Below are positions 1 through 10,085 of a stretch of 64,000 nt of DNA, in pieces. Origin of the DNA: Paratinospora sagittata. Its lineage: Eukaryota > Streptophyta > Magnoliopsida > Ranunculales > Menispermaceae. The notes under the pieces are model-generated. The model was not told where the DNA came from, did not search any database, and saw only the letters and a list, made by a program, of their open reading frames with translations. The stretch covers positions 28,922,308 through 28,986,307 of the forward strand of contig CM069603.1 in the NCBI GenBank assembly GCA_035771175.1, given 5' to 3'. Within the stretch, counting starts at the first letter, position 1, and each line of letters opens with the position of its first letter. A program made the position numbers and the translations under genes.

Positions 1-581
1 ATCAGATTTTTGTTGGTCATTTCTTGCATGAGGGTCATGTTTTTGGGGTCGATCCCAGCATGACGAAGAAGACGAGTCACCATGGCACCATAAGGGATGG
101 CAAGTGATGAGTGCAGAGTCTTCAAAAGATGGTGCATGATAACGTGAGATAGTCGAATCTTGGTACGAATGTGGAGGCACCACAAGATACAAACATCCAT
201 AGGCTTCACCAGGGATTGGGTGCTTTGCCTAGGAAGAATGATATGAGTGACGATATTATGAAATAATTTCATCTCCAAAGGGAAAATAGTGTTGTAAGCA
301 TTATGAAGAAAAGTGGTGTAATGACGACTGAAGAGAAACTCGATGGTCGCAACCTTATCATAAGCTGGGGAACTAAAGGTTATCCCCAAGGTTCGCATGC
401 TTGGGATGGTCAAATTAAAGCTCATAAATCTCCTTAATGACTATGGGAGAAACCTCGATGATATGGCCTAAGACAGATGTTTCACATCAGAAACGGTCCT
501 CAGAAGAGATAAGAATGAGGCCGAAATAAAATGCTCGAATGAGATCCGGATAAATGAAGGCCCCATTGCCAACAAAACGAT
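1..581 (-). pseudogene. Plant-transposon-protein-like ORF, C-terminal part (runs off window)
   Basis: Read on the minus strand this is one mostly open frame leaving the window at position 1. It contains FVGNGAFIYPDL, IRAFYFGLILIS, LGHIIEVSPIVI and SSLAIPYGAMVTRLL, the layout of the domain catalogued as 'putative plant transposon protein' (the PF20167 type, from memory), found in ORFs carried by plant LTR elements. Its biochemical role is unknown. Damage: an in-frame TGA near 493 (apparently a Trp codon) and a frameshift near 420. The N-terminal part lies at 5122-5460. Deleting S1 and one copy of its 5-bp duplication restores the reading LGWHRFVGNG across the junction, which shows S1 inserted into this ORF. 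A similar but different ORF is at 57187-58791. Confidence 0.7.
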
Positions 582-854
582 TGTTTGACACCGAAGAGGG
601 GGGTGAGTTGGGTGTAATGGTCAGTTTTGAAATTTTCTAAGTCCTTGGTAGAAATCCTTGATTAAATTAAGTTATATACTCAAATTAATTTAAAGTACAT
701 AAAGTAAAGTGCACACAAGGATTTTTACATAGTTCAAAAACTTTTTTCTACTTCACGCCTAGGGAAACCTTATTTAGGATTCCACTATACCAGGTTCACT
801 TCAAGGGTGTTAACCAAACCGTTATAATGTATTTTTCAAGGCTCAAGACAAACT

Positions 855-975
855 TATCTTTTTACAGGCTAAAGATGAACTTACAACTTCCTTTTGCGGG
901 ATAAGGAAGAGCTGAAAATCCTTTTCGAGGGCTAAGGATGAACCACTTGACCCTTCTTAAGATAAAGGGTGAAAC
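855..975 (-). repeat. Hairpin units in S1
   Basis: Three successive short inverted repeats have different stems around a similar loop: ATCTTT/AAAGAT, CTTCCTT/AAGGAAG and ATCCTT/AAGGAT. The loops are TTACAGGC-like, TTGCGGGA and TTCGAGGGC. They are homologous in position to the longer arrays in S2, S3 and LTR1-3. Confidence 0.65.
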
Positions 976-2214
976 TAACTCCGATTCCAACCTAGGAATC
1001 TTTAAGTGAATTAAACTCATTTGACTTGGTTGTTTCAATCTTGAAACACACCAAAACTCTAGTTACAAAATTACAATGATGAAATTGGCTCTATAAGAAT
1101 TAAAAAACTTATAATGAAGCCCATACGAAATATTAAATAGAAGATATGAAATATTGAAGCTCAAGAAAGAGAGGGAGAGATCACTTACAACTTTTAACTT
1201 TCTATGATTCAATATTGCTCAAATGAGAACTTTTGAAAGCATGTGAGAAAGCTTGAAAACATATGAAATGCACTTAAAAAACCTTTTCACCAATCAATCA
1301 CATTTTCGGGTACTTTGAAAATGAGAAGAGGAAAATTTTAAGGATTAGGCTCATTCTCTCATTTTGATAATTCAAAGAAAAACTAGAAACCCTAGAAAAC
1401 TAGAGAAAGTGATTGAATCTTTGTCTTTGCTCACTAAAGTGTAAAATGGCTAGGGAAAGTGTATAAATAGATTGAGAACAATTACTAGTCGTTACACTTA
1501 GAAATATGGTCATTGGTGTGCTTAGAAATTCAAAGAATTCAACCGTTGGAATTTTCCAGCACAAGAGTGCGCTGATCTGATGAATAGAAACCAAGAATTT
1601 CTGTTTGTTTGCAAGGAACGCACTTTTCTCCCAAGGAGTGCTCTTTTCTACTCTCAACAGAGAGGCCATATGCACTTAGTCAGACTGGAGCTCGCTCCTA
1701 AGCAGGGGAACGCACTTCTCTGACCTGAGTTTTTGAAAAATACTTAGTTTTTGAGAATTTTCACTTGGAAAACATTTAGAACATGAAAAGTAAGTTTACA
1801 AACATTTTAAATACTTATAAAAGCAAGTAAAACGATGTTTTTCTTTTCACAAACAAATACAACCAATGGAAATGAAATCATATGCATGCATGATTTGAAA
1901 AAATTGAGCAATAGAGAATAAAAGAAAGTACATCATAATTCTAGACTTACAACACTCTCTCATTCTCAATTCCACTCTTCCTTGAATCTTGTGTTGGTCC
2001 ACCCAAGAGGAGGGTGAATTGGGTGCGATGGTCAATTTTAAAAAGGTCTTCCAATAACATAGTGATTTACATGAGTGTATTGAAATTGGATGCAAAATAG
2101 AACACAAACTAAATTGCAAAAGTGAGACACATAAATTTATAGTGGTTCGGCCAAGCCTACGTCCACTACCTAATCTCCTGATTAGAATTTACTCAATCCA
2201 CTAACTGATTCTCT

Positions 2215-2590
2215 TACGGGTGAGAACCAAACTGTTATAACTTCCCTTTTACCGGTTAAAGGCTAACCTATCCTTTCATGGGCTAAGGAAGAACCAAATT
2301 TCTTTTTTTCGGGATGAGGAGAAACCCATGTTCCTTTTACTGGCTAAGGAAGAACCACAATCCTTTTGAGGGATAAGGAACAACTGGTTTCTCTTTTTAG
2401 GCTGAGAGATAACCTATTTTTTTTACGGTTAAGGACACACCTACCCTTTTACTAGATGAGGATGAACCGATTTCTCTTTTAAAGGCTGAGAGATAACCTA
2501 TACTTTTTAAGGTTAAGGACACACCTGCCCTTTTATTGGATGAGGATGAACCGATTTCTCTTTTACAGGCTCAGAGAAAACCTATATGAT
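2215..2590 (-). repeat. Covarying hairpin array (R-U5) of S2
   Basis: About nine units of roughly 40 bp. Each is an inverted repeat around a loop like TTACGGG or TACTGGC on the plus strand. Examples are TTCTC/GAGAA around TTACGGGT, TCCTTT/AAGGA around TACTGGC, and TCTCTTT/AGAGA around TACAGGC. Stem sequences differ between units yet remain complementary. The array lies downstream of the TATA box in the sense direction, so it is probably transcribed. Confidence 0.75.
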
Positions 2591-3314
2591 TTCAATCCTG
2601 AAATCATCAAGTGAACTACTTTAACTTATCTTGGTTGTTTCAACCCAGAAACACACTAGCATTACAACACTGAGATGTTGGGTGGTTTTAACAAAGTAGA
2701 CCACTTTATATTAAGCACAGTACAACATTACAAAGATATGAAATGGGAAATAGGTAATGCTAAGTTGAAATACACCTTCTGTCCTTTGCCTTTCAATGTT
2801 CGGTATTGCTCAAGTGCAGTTTCGTAAAACATGAATGATATGATATGAAAATCAATGCTTTATCGGAAGATAAAATATACCAAACAAATATTGACACTAA
2901 AAATAAAGGACTGGTGTAAATCAAAGACACAGACAATTGTCAAAATAGATATAGAATATATGTAAGAAAACTTCTGGTTCAACGATTAGTAGTTTAACGC
3001 AATCACTAATATAGTTGACTACTTAAGATATGAAATCAAGTACGATTGTATATCTTGAACTATTTCTCAAATTCTATCATCAGCAAGAATGATACCAAAT
3101 GTGAATCAGTGTTGAGAATTTGAGTTGATACCAATATAAAAACAGATTTTCAAAGATAGAAATATATTTGAAACTTAATATGAAAATTGTATAGGTATCA
3201 GTGAAAAATACTTTGAAAGATTAGAAAAATGAAATTCATTTTGACACAGACTAACTTTCAAAAAGTATGGGCACAACACAAAGTGATTGGCAAGTTGTTT
3301 GGTCCTAAGTGTTG

Positions 3315-3322
3315 GTATTTAT
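3315..3322 (-). promoter_or_regulatory. TATA box of S2
   Basis: Minus strand TATAAATA in the context GTCTATAAATACCA. The same context recurs in S3, LTR1, LTR2 and LTR3. It marks the U3/R side of the LTR. Confidence 0.7.
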
Positions 3323-3659
3323 AGACTTAGTGGGACATAGCCGTTAGACACTTGAAGTTCAAATAATGTGAACGTTTTCACACAACCGCTAGAATGTTAT
3401 ATGAAAATAGCAACTGCGATTTTCACTAACATTATGGTTCTTTTCAAATTTCATGAAGGAGGAAAGCTTTAGAAGACTTCTTTCATGTATCCGAGACGAT
3501 CTTTGATAGGTCTGAAAAGGACTCTGTGCAAATGTCTATTCTGAAAAAGTAAACTGATGTAGTATACTTATTCGAACAGTGACAGTTGTTGCATTAACAT
3601 CCTGATTCCGTAATCAGTGTGTCCTAGCGCATAATATCAACTTCGTCATTTTGTTCCTT

Positions 3660-4312
3660 GAGGGCGCTTACTACGTATAAGTGTCCTGCTGAACACTTAA
3701 GTGAGGGCGCTACTTACTCGTAAGCGTCCTGACTTACTTATGACTTTAGACAACTTAAACTTTGAGGGCGTTAATGCACAATTAGCGTCCTGCTATGTTT
3801 TAAAACTATTAAGTGCATGAGGGCGCTACTATCTGAGTAAGCGTCCTGCCTTTAAAACATAGAACAAAACATGAGGGCGCTACATTACGTGAGCGTCCTA
3901 CTAGATAAAAACATAACATGAGGGCGCTACTACTATGTAAGTGTCCTACAAGTTAAGACATTTAGAAACACGCTGAAGGACAATCAACGTCCTTAAAGTT
4001 ATTAAGTTGATTTCCAAAAGTGAGGGCGCTCCTATCCAGTAAGCGTCCTGATAGTTTAATCAACTTATAACCATCAACGTTCTCAAAGAAACATTCTTTG
4101 AAGAACTTTTAAAAGATCTTTCAGTGAGCTGATGCTGAGTCAGCTTCCTGACAACTTCAGAGGTTGACTAATATATAAGACCGCTACTATACATGTAAGC
4201 GTCCTGATTAATCAGTTCATTTCAACCTTGAGCGTTATCAGCGTCCTAATGACCTATCAGCGTCCCGACTTAACAAGTTCAGGAGAGCGCTATTATTTCA
4301 TTAGCGTCCTGA
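3660..4312 (-). repeat. GGGCGCT/AGCGTCC palindrome array (U3) of S2
   Basis: On the plus strand, at least ten units of the form GAGGGCGCT-N(8-15)-AGCGTCCTG begin near 3660, 3702, 3763, 3818, 3871, 3919, 4021, 4180, 4230 and 4282. Several extend to longer arms, such as CGCTTA/TAAGCG in the first. The left arm has GGG where perfect complementarity would need GGA, and this repeats from unit to unit. In the sense direction the array is upstream of the TATA box. Confidence 0.8.
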
Positions 4313-5121
4313 AAGATTCTTTGAAAATAGTTTTTACTCGTGATAAAATATTCGATAAATGCGAAAAAAAACTTGGCATATTTCAAATTAAATATATAGT
4401 ATTAAATCATTTGAAATATAGTTAAAAACGTTGAAATCAAAACATGCAGATTTAGAAAATATATGATAATGATATATGCATGGTTTTGAAAAACATTTTG
4501 AGCAATAATGATTAGAGAAAGATATACTTAAGATACTTTGTGTATTATTATTTCTCATAACCGTTAGATCCAATTCTTCATTATGAGATCGTCAAGGAGA
4601 GCAATTCGGAGTTGAATGACTTGAACGTTGATCGAGAGATGTAGTCTTGAAGCTTGATCAAAATGTTTGAATGAAGCGATCTTGAAATCGGAATGTGTTC
4701 GTTGAAGTATATTCGTTAAAACAAGCTTGACCGTGGAATGTAAGCTTTGAGTTCCTTGATTGAGTCGTTCCTTCACTTTTTTTTTCCTTTGGTGAAGATA
4801 TAAGTTCTTGATAAACGTTCGTTAGCACCGAAAAACACTTTGTTTGTGATCATCAAAATATACTTCATCAAGTATACTTTAGGGATGTGCTAAGGATGAA
4901 CCATATAGGTTAACATCTTGAAGACTTGTAGATGGTGTCCATCTTTGGAAGAGTCCTTGGTCTTGATTTGAGCTTGAAGTCCATCTTTGATCTTGTATTC
5001 CTTCTTATTTTTGTTTAATGGTGCTGAAATACTTAGTTCAAATATTATCACTAACTGTATATTGTTTGTTAGCATCAAAACACTTAGAAGAATGTTAAGT
5101 GGAAAACCACTTAGGCCAACA

Positions 5122-5460
5122 ACGATGCCATCCTAACTCTCTAAAATGGGCTCAAATCCTAATCTCAATGCGACCAAAATTGTCAAAATCGATGCAGACA
5201 CTGGGTAAGATGGGACGAATATCATAGGGCTCAATGGCAGGCTCTAGACGTCTTGGTTGAAACCTAGGACGAGGTGGAGGAGGGCCTCAGGTTTGACTTT
5301 AGGTTGTTGTTTCGGGTGGTGGTGACGAAGGTGGAGGTTGAGAGGACGAAGCTCTAGATGAGCGAGTATGCCTGGGAGGTGTACGGACACGCTTTTAATA
5401 TTCACTTACTTCTAAATGCCGTTTGACAAAGCAAGTAAGATGTTTGGTTCTAGGACGCAT
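5122..5460 (-). pseudogene. Plant-transposon-protein-like ORF, N-terminal part
   Basis: Continuation of the pseudogene at 1-581 across solo LTR S1. The likely start is the ATG at 5460-5458 (MRPRTKHLTCFV). A basic, Pro/Ser-rich stretch follows (RTPPRHTRSSRASS, then PPPSSPPPETTT), and then FQPRRLEPAIEPYDIRPILP and FDNFGRIEIR leading into the domain. Stops are present near the N-terminus, in the Pro-rich stretch and shortly before the S1 junction, so it is not functional. The basic low-complexity N-terminus resembles a Gag-like or nucleic-acid-binding tail, but that is inference only. Confidence 0.6.
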
Positions 5461-5849
5461 TTTATTACACTTGGTATGCTAAATGGAATAGGAAATAGGT
5501 TTTATGTAAAATGAACAGGTAAAAATGACAGGAATGAATGAAATCGATGTAAAAAGAAAAAATAGGAAAGAAATTTGGTAGAAAACAGTAAAAGATCGAG
5601 CACAAATTTTGCTAAAACTAGGTGAAAATGAGTTGGGAAAGTGCAAATTTGAGTAATTTGGTTTAAAAACTAGGTAAAGTGGATTAAAAACACATAAATT
5701 TGGTTAGGAAAGCCTAGAAATTGGTATATAATGGATGAAACGTGATTTGGATAAGAGGAAACGTGATTTGGATAGGTTTTGGAGAGAAATGGAGAAGTGA
5801 AGAAATTAAAACATTCCGCCCCTTTATGTTCTATCGTTGGAGCCAAAAA
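5461..5849. other. AT-rich non-coding leader
   Basis: No credible coding. It is probably the leader of the minus-strand ORF that starts at 5460. It holds a roughly 21-bp direct repeat (GAAACGTGATTTGGATA, twice at about 5738-5776). The junction with the broken copia-A reverse transcriptase is near 5850. Confidence 0.45.
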
Positions 5850-6029
5850 CACATTTTCCTCAGAGGAAAAACATTTCTACCAAAATAGGCAGAACACTCA
5901 CAAACGACAAGATTCTTTTCTCATCTTTCTTGTTCCTAAACACCCATTTGGTTCCAATAACACTTTGGTGTTCCGATTTAGTTACAAGATCCCATACTTT
6001 GCTTTTAGTGAAGTGTCCCAACTCTTTTT
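5850..6029 (-). pseudogene. Copia-A reverse transcriptase, N-terminal stub
   Basis: After a TAA stop at the end of the upstream frame, the same frame continues with KELGHFTKSKVWDLV, then VIGTKWVFRNKKDEK. This is the first conserved block of copia reverse transcriptase (the family's WxxV...GTKWVF...K.DE). The sequence then diverges into unrelated AT-rich DNA near 5850, so the YVDD catalytic block is absent. It cannot be functional. Confidence 0.8.
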
Positions 6030-6419
6030 ACATAGCAAGAATCAAATTTTCATCAGCTAAAGCTTTTTTTTTTCTAATCTCTGTAGGCTCAATTTGGGAT
6101 ACAAAGGCTACATGCCCTTGATCTCTAAGTGAAGCTCTAGTTGCTACGCCTAGGTTTGGATCACCTATGATTTGATCTTGAGGGTTACCTATAAGCAACC
6201 TAGTATTCTTAGGTGGTTCATCAAGTGGTTCAGTTTGGGGTTCACTAGATTCATGTTCAACAGGTTTATCAGTTATGATTTCATCATCATCATCATCATC
6301 GTCTTTTCTAACATGTTCTACTTTCTTTTCTAGAGCCATTCTAGGGTCAGATTCATCAAATTTTACATGTATTGATTCTTCTATAGTTTTTGTAGATTTG
6401 TTGAATACCCTATAAGCTC
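6030..6419 (-). pseudogene. Copia-A integrase C-terminus and IN-RT linker
   Basis: Minus-strand frame beginning NRAYRVFNKSTKTIEESIHV, the conserved end of copia integrase where the polypeptide passes to the acidic linker before RT. The linker carries a run of seven Asp encoded by a TCATCA trinucleotide tract (6281-6305). It ends in a TAA stop before the RT stub. The open frame also extends rightward into the inserted LTR (to 6528), so its first ~36 residues are LTR sequence, not integrase. Confidence 0.8.
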
Positions 6420-7029
6420 TGTTGATGTAACTACTTTCACCCAGTTTTGTTTTGATGATTCCAAACAACATACTTGTGATAACTAATCTCTTTGACGTAG
6501 TTGTTTCAGTGCTAACTAGATATATCAAATGGATTCAACTGCACTGTCAAAGCATGTGGAAAGAACAACACCTTACAAAGATTCAAGAGCTTCATGGTTG
6601 TATTTCTTATTTTAGAATCTTAGTGTTGTAGAGTAACATTTACATGTTCCAACCATAACATGATTTGCATCTTTTCAAAAATCATTCATATAGTTTATCA
6701 TTCTCATACACATACATTATTATAATATTAATCATGCATGCATATATATTAGTTTCATAATTATGCTATCACTTAGTTATAATTTTTTATCATGCACATA
6801 TTGATCAGTGATTATCATGCATTAATTTTATCAACTTTGCATGGTTTTATCGTTTCACGTGTATTATTCTTATTGCTTTGATCATTGGTTTAATCAATCG
6901 AATCACTCGCATTTAACTGTGTCAATTGTACCTCAATCTTATAAAAAATATTTTTAAAATGTTAGTCTGTGTTTTTGACAATGTCCAAAACCTATAATGA
7001 TAAAAAAAATTGAGTTTCTTTCACTTCTC

Positions 7030-7372
7030 AGTGAAGGAAAACGCTCCTGAGCATTTTCCCGAGACTCAGTAATTTTTTATCAGGGTTTAAGGAACGTACT
7101 CCTTGTATGAGGAACACGCTCCTGTGGCTTTTCCTGAGACTCAAAATTTTTCTAATCAGGGAAAAAGAACTCGCTCCTGTTGCCAAGGGAAAAATAGGAA
7201 AAACTTTAAGAGTTGGTGATCTTGTTGAAGGAACCCATTTCTATGCCCAACGGACATATTAAGGAACGCGCTCCTTAAGTAAGGAATGCTCTCCTTGATT
7301 TGATGAAAAATCTGATATTTTTCAGATTTCAAACCAGAAACGCGTTCCTGTGTTAAGGATTGCATTTTTGTG
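7030..7372 (+). repeat. GGAACGCGCTCCTT palindromic motif cluster (U3)
   Basis: Six or more imperfect palindromes such as GGAACACGCTCCTG, GAACTCGCTCCTG, AAGGAACGCGCTCCTTAA and AAACGCGTTCCTG, ending about 20 bp before the TATA box. The same cluster is at 22565-22920 and 26975-27340, and similar motifs occur in the gypsy-C LTRs. Confidence 0.7.
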
Positions 7373-7391
7373 CCTCGGTGTAATGTTTATC

Positions 7392-7399
7392 TATAAATA
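7392..7399 (+). promoter_or_regulatory. TATA box of the 6420 LTR
   Basis: TATAAATA in CTATAAATACCACACTT. The same context is in the two other copia-A/B LTRs (minus strand at 22547-22540 and 26955-26948). Confidence 0.65.
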
Positions 7400-8141
7400 C
7401 CACACTTGCTCATTTGAAGAGCAACTTTTGCAAAACTTAGAGAACTCGTGCATTTTTTCGTCTGTCTTTTTACAAGCCAACAACAAGTTCTTTAGTTATT
7501 TAAATATTCTTTCAAAGCAAAAGTTCAACAACATTTGATCTATTGATCCATACTTCCAAAAATTTCTCCACATCTTTCAAAACTTTAAGAAACTTGGGAG
7601 TTTCTTTTGTGCAAGTGTTCAAGATGTTTTAAGTGCTTTCTACATCTTGTATTGAGTCTTGATCGTGATTTCTTTCATCCCACATTACACAAGATGAATC
7701 TTGGAGCTTCAACCTTACCTAATGGGGTATACATTTCTATATCTAGATTTTTGTGATTTTGATTTATGCAAGTTAGTTTTCTGCCTATATAATCATCTTT
7801 AAAACTGATTTTGTGTTGAGTTGTGTTTGTGAAACCCTATCTTGATCCTCATAACAAAATACCTTGTTTAATGGTTTCATGAATAGTTTGTGATATCGAT
7901 TCATGTGTTAACATTATATTATATTGAATCGAAGTTTCAGATCAATACTTGATTTGTTTGTTTCTTGATCGTAATCACATATTCATTTAGAATCATCAAG
8001 TTTTTATCATCATAGTATATTGATTCTCGTGCTTTAAACTTATCATTGTTTAGAATCAATATCTTGATAGTTTTGCATATTCGATTCACAGTTTTACATC
8101 ATATATATTTGAATAGATTGCATTTGAAAAAAGTTATTTCG

Positions 8142-8570
8142 ATTCACAGTCCCTACCCCGATCACTTCTTATGATAGTGATCTTGTATCTTTTTTCATTT
8201 TCAACACAAGAGCAAAATTTTACAAACACATCATATACATCACTTTTATGTGCAAGAAAGTAAACTCATGTATAGCGAGCGAGAATATCAACAATCACAA
8301 GGCAATAAGGTTTTCCACCTAAGCTTTGAGTTGGGTTGGTCCAAACAAGTCCATATGGACAGGTTCAAGAGCTCTTGTGATTGAGCTTTGGGTCTTGCTT
8401 TTGAAAGAAGACTTTGTATGATTACCTAATTGGCATGACTCACATACTCTATCTTTTAAGTAAATTCTTTTAGGGAATCCTCTAGCTAGGTTAAGTTTTG
8501 CCAACTTTGAAATATTTTCCATCCCTACATGAGCTAGTCTCCTATGCCAAAGTCATGAATCATTTTGTTC
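8142..8570 (-). pseudogene. Copia-A GAG-pre-integrase and integrase N-terminal half
   Basis: Minus strand. LWHRRLAHVGMENISKL gives the GAG-pre-integrase HxxH side, and CESCQLGNHTKSSFK the CxxC side of the zinc-binding module. Then comes EPVHMDLFGPTQ with the first catalytic Asp of the DDE core. After a frameshift near 8319 it continues LVIVDILARY and ITIIRSDRGRDCE, the second-Asp region. It breaks at the inverted LTR. The catalytic Glu region and the rest of the core are lost. Confidence 0.8.
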
Positions 8571-8779
8571 AATAACACTTAAACATGAAACATTTTGATC
8601 ACGCAATTCATGCAAATTTGTAGTATAAACATTTTTAGTTCTATATGCAATGAATGCAACATTTTCATTTTCATGCTTTATAAGGCATCAATTTGCTTCA
8701 AATGAAACGACAAATCCCTTGTACCACAATTGAATTATGCTCAAAAGATTATGTTTCAAGCCTTTGACATAAAGAACAT

Positions 8780-9100
8780 TAGATATAGATAGAGATTGTT
8801 ACCAACAATGCCTATGCCGACGATTTTTCCTTTGTTGTTGTCACCAAAAGTTACGACACCTCCATATTTGCAGGCCATGCTCAAAAATTTGATTTGTCAC
8901 CAATCATATGTCTAGAGCATCTGCTATCCAAGTACCATACATCATTTTTTAAAGTATCCTCTGTACTTGCCATGAGACACAGTAAAACCTTTTCATCACC
9001 AGTGTCCGAGTCTCTCTCGCTCAAACTTGTATTATCTCAAGTGGCCTTTAAGAATTTCTTGTCCTTCCTCTTAGAATCAGAGTTCTTCTATCTGTTTGGG
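8780..9100 (-). pseudogene. Copia-A aspartic protease region
   Basis: Minus strand. The conserved copia protease block reads DVWYLDSRCSRHMIGD near 8945-8900. The family active-site triad Asp-Ser-Gly appears as Asp-Ser-Arg, and a stop follows within a few residues of GDKSNF, so it is inactive. A further degenerate stretch (VTTTKEKSSA, frameshifted) leads to the GAG-pre-integrase module. Confidence 0.7.
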
Positions 9101-10032
9101 CACTCATTTCACATATGTCCCAACTTGTTACATTCGTAACATGTAAGTTCGCTTGATTTAGTGCCACTTCTCTTTCCCTTGAAGAACCTTGAACTCGATC
9201 CTCCTTTTCCCTTTCTTTTCAAGTAACTTAACCTTTTGGTAAGCATAACAACCTCATCATTCGTGTACCAATCATTAGAAGAGTTGTCGCTTGAATCATT
9301 TACGTTCAAAGCTAAGTCCTTTTTTGCCTTATGGTCATCCTTTGATTCATTCTTGATTTTACTCTTCAATTTCATTTAATGAACCATCAGAGATCCACAC
9401 AACTCATCAAAGGTATAGTCACCGAGATTTTTAGCTTCCTCAATCGCTGTGCCTTTAGGGTCCCACTCTTTTGGTAATCCCCTAAGGAATTTTCCAACTG
9501 TTTTTGCTTGTGGGAACTCCTCACCTAGATTCTTCATCTCATTAATAATCTTGGTGAAACGTGTTATAACATCTAAGATGTCATCGTTCTCACTAATTCT
9601 GACGGTTTCACAGGATTCCTCTAGCATTCTCAACTTTGTTTCCTTTACTTGCTTTGTGCCTTCATGAGTAACTTCCAATTTATCCCATATCTCCTTGGCA
9701 GTGTCACAAGCACTGACTTCATTGAATTCATTGATGGAGAGACTGCAAAATAGCGTATTTATGGCTTTGTCATTTAATTGCTCCAACTTCTTTTCTCCAG
9801 GTAGCCATTCATATTTTGCCTTCGACGCAATTACTCTATTTTCAACCTTTGTGGGTGCAGAATAGCCATTCCGTACAATGTCCCAAATATCAGAATCATG
9901 AGATCTAGTGAAGTATCTCATTCTTGTTTTCCAGTGTAGGTAATTCGCACCCTTGAACAGTGGAGGGCGATTCACAGAGTTTCCTTCATCATACGTGTCC
10001 TTAGAATTAACATTAGAATTATGTCCTGCCAT
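9101..10032 (-). pseudogene. Copia-A gag
   Basis: Start at ATG 10032 (MAGHNSNVNSKDTYDEG), about 40 bp after the PBS. An open frame of about 218 codons runs to a stop at 9376, then gag continues to a zinc knuckle. It shows the copia Gag (UBN2-type) pattern: PPLFKGANYLHWKTRM, SDIWDIVRNGY, NTLFCSLSINEFNEVSAC, AKEIWDKLEVTHEGT and FLRGLPKEWDP. The downstream frame gives a Lys/Ser-rich linker and the CCHC knuckle CYECNKLGHM, where an in-frame TGA precedes the last Cys. Gag would package the element RNA. At least two nonsense mutations. Confidence 0.85.
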
Positions 10033-10070
10033 ACTCAAAGAAATTATTAGATCTCTTTGATGCAAAAACC

Positions 10071-10083
10071 CGCTCTGATACCA
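10071..10083 (-). promoter_or_regulatory. Primer-binding site of copia-A
   Basis: Minus strand TGGTATCAGAGCG, complementary to the 3' end of plant initiator Met-tRNA. It lies 2 bp after the LTR end ...GCCCAACA. Confidence 0.9.
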
Positions 10084-10085
10084 CT

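Larger units (their letters stand above)
1992..4915 (-). mobile_element. Solo copia LTR S2, nested in S1
   Basis: A 2,924-bp minus-oriented LTR. It starts TGTTAACCTATATGG at 4915 and ends GGGTGGACCAACA at 1992, with target duplication TCTTG at 1987-1991 and 4916-4920. It has no PBS, PPT or coding content, so it arose by LTR-LTR recombination. In sense order it holds the LTR start, a GGGCGCT/AGCGTCC palindrome array (4312-3660), a TATA box (3322-3315), a covarying hairpin array (2590-2215), a conserved AACCACTATAAAT block near 2140, and the C-tract terminus. It belongs to the same family as S3, LTR1-LTR3 and, more distantly, S4. Confidence 0.92.
582..5121 (-). mobile_element. Solo copia-type LTR S1 (interrupted by S2)
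   Basis: The minus-strand LTR begins TGTTGGCCTAAGTGG at 5121 and ends TCGGTGTCAAACA at 582. It is flanked by the 5-bp duplication ACGAT at 577-581 and 5122-5126. Without S2 it is about 1.6 kb. No PBS, PPT or coding sequence lies inside, so it is a solo LTR. Near its 3' end (855-975) are hairpin units with GGG-containing loops, and at 1560-1725 several GGAACGCACTTCTC-like motifs. Its C-rich end (CACCCCCCTCTTCGG) resembles that of the other copia LTRs here. Confidence 0.85.
6420..8141 (+). mobile_element. Copia-A-family LTR, inverted inside copia-A integrase, 3' truncated
   Basis: Plus-oriented LTR beginning TGTTGATGTAACTAC at 6420. It is homologous along its length to the copia-A 5' LTR (start TGTTGATGCAACGAC at 23498, minus). 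It has the GGAACGCGCTCCTT motif cluster (7030-7372) and a TATA box (7392-7399). It ends near 8141, short of the hairpin and C-tract end. Against the copia integrase layout, about 120 codons are missing between the two flanks, so the insertion was followed by, or accompanied by, a deletion. No TSD is seen. Confidence 0.75.

Noticed and set aside
3660..4312. Regularly spaced repeats reminiscent of a CRISPR array
   Set aside because: Units are imperfect dyads with variable spacing, present in several LTR copies of a plant element; no cas genes and a eukaryotic context.
6028..6528. Reading the 166-codon frame as one copia protein segment
   Set aside because: Its first ~36 codons are LTR sequence; only the part after 6419 is integrase/linker.
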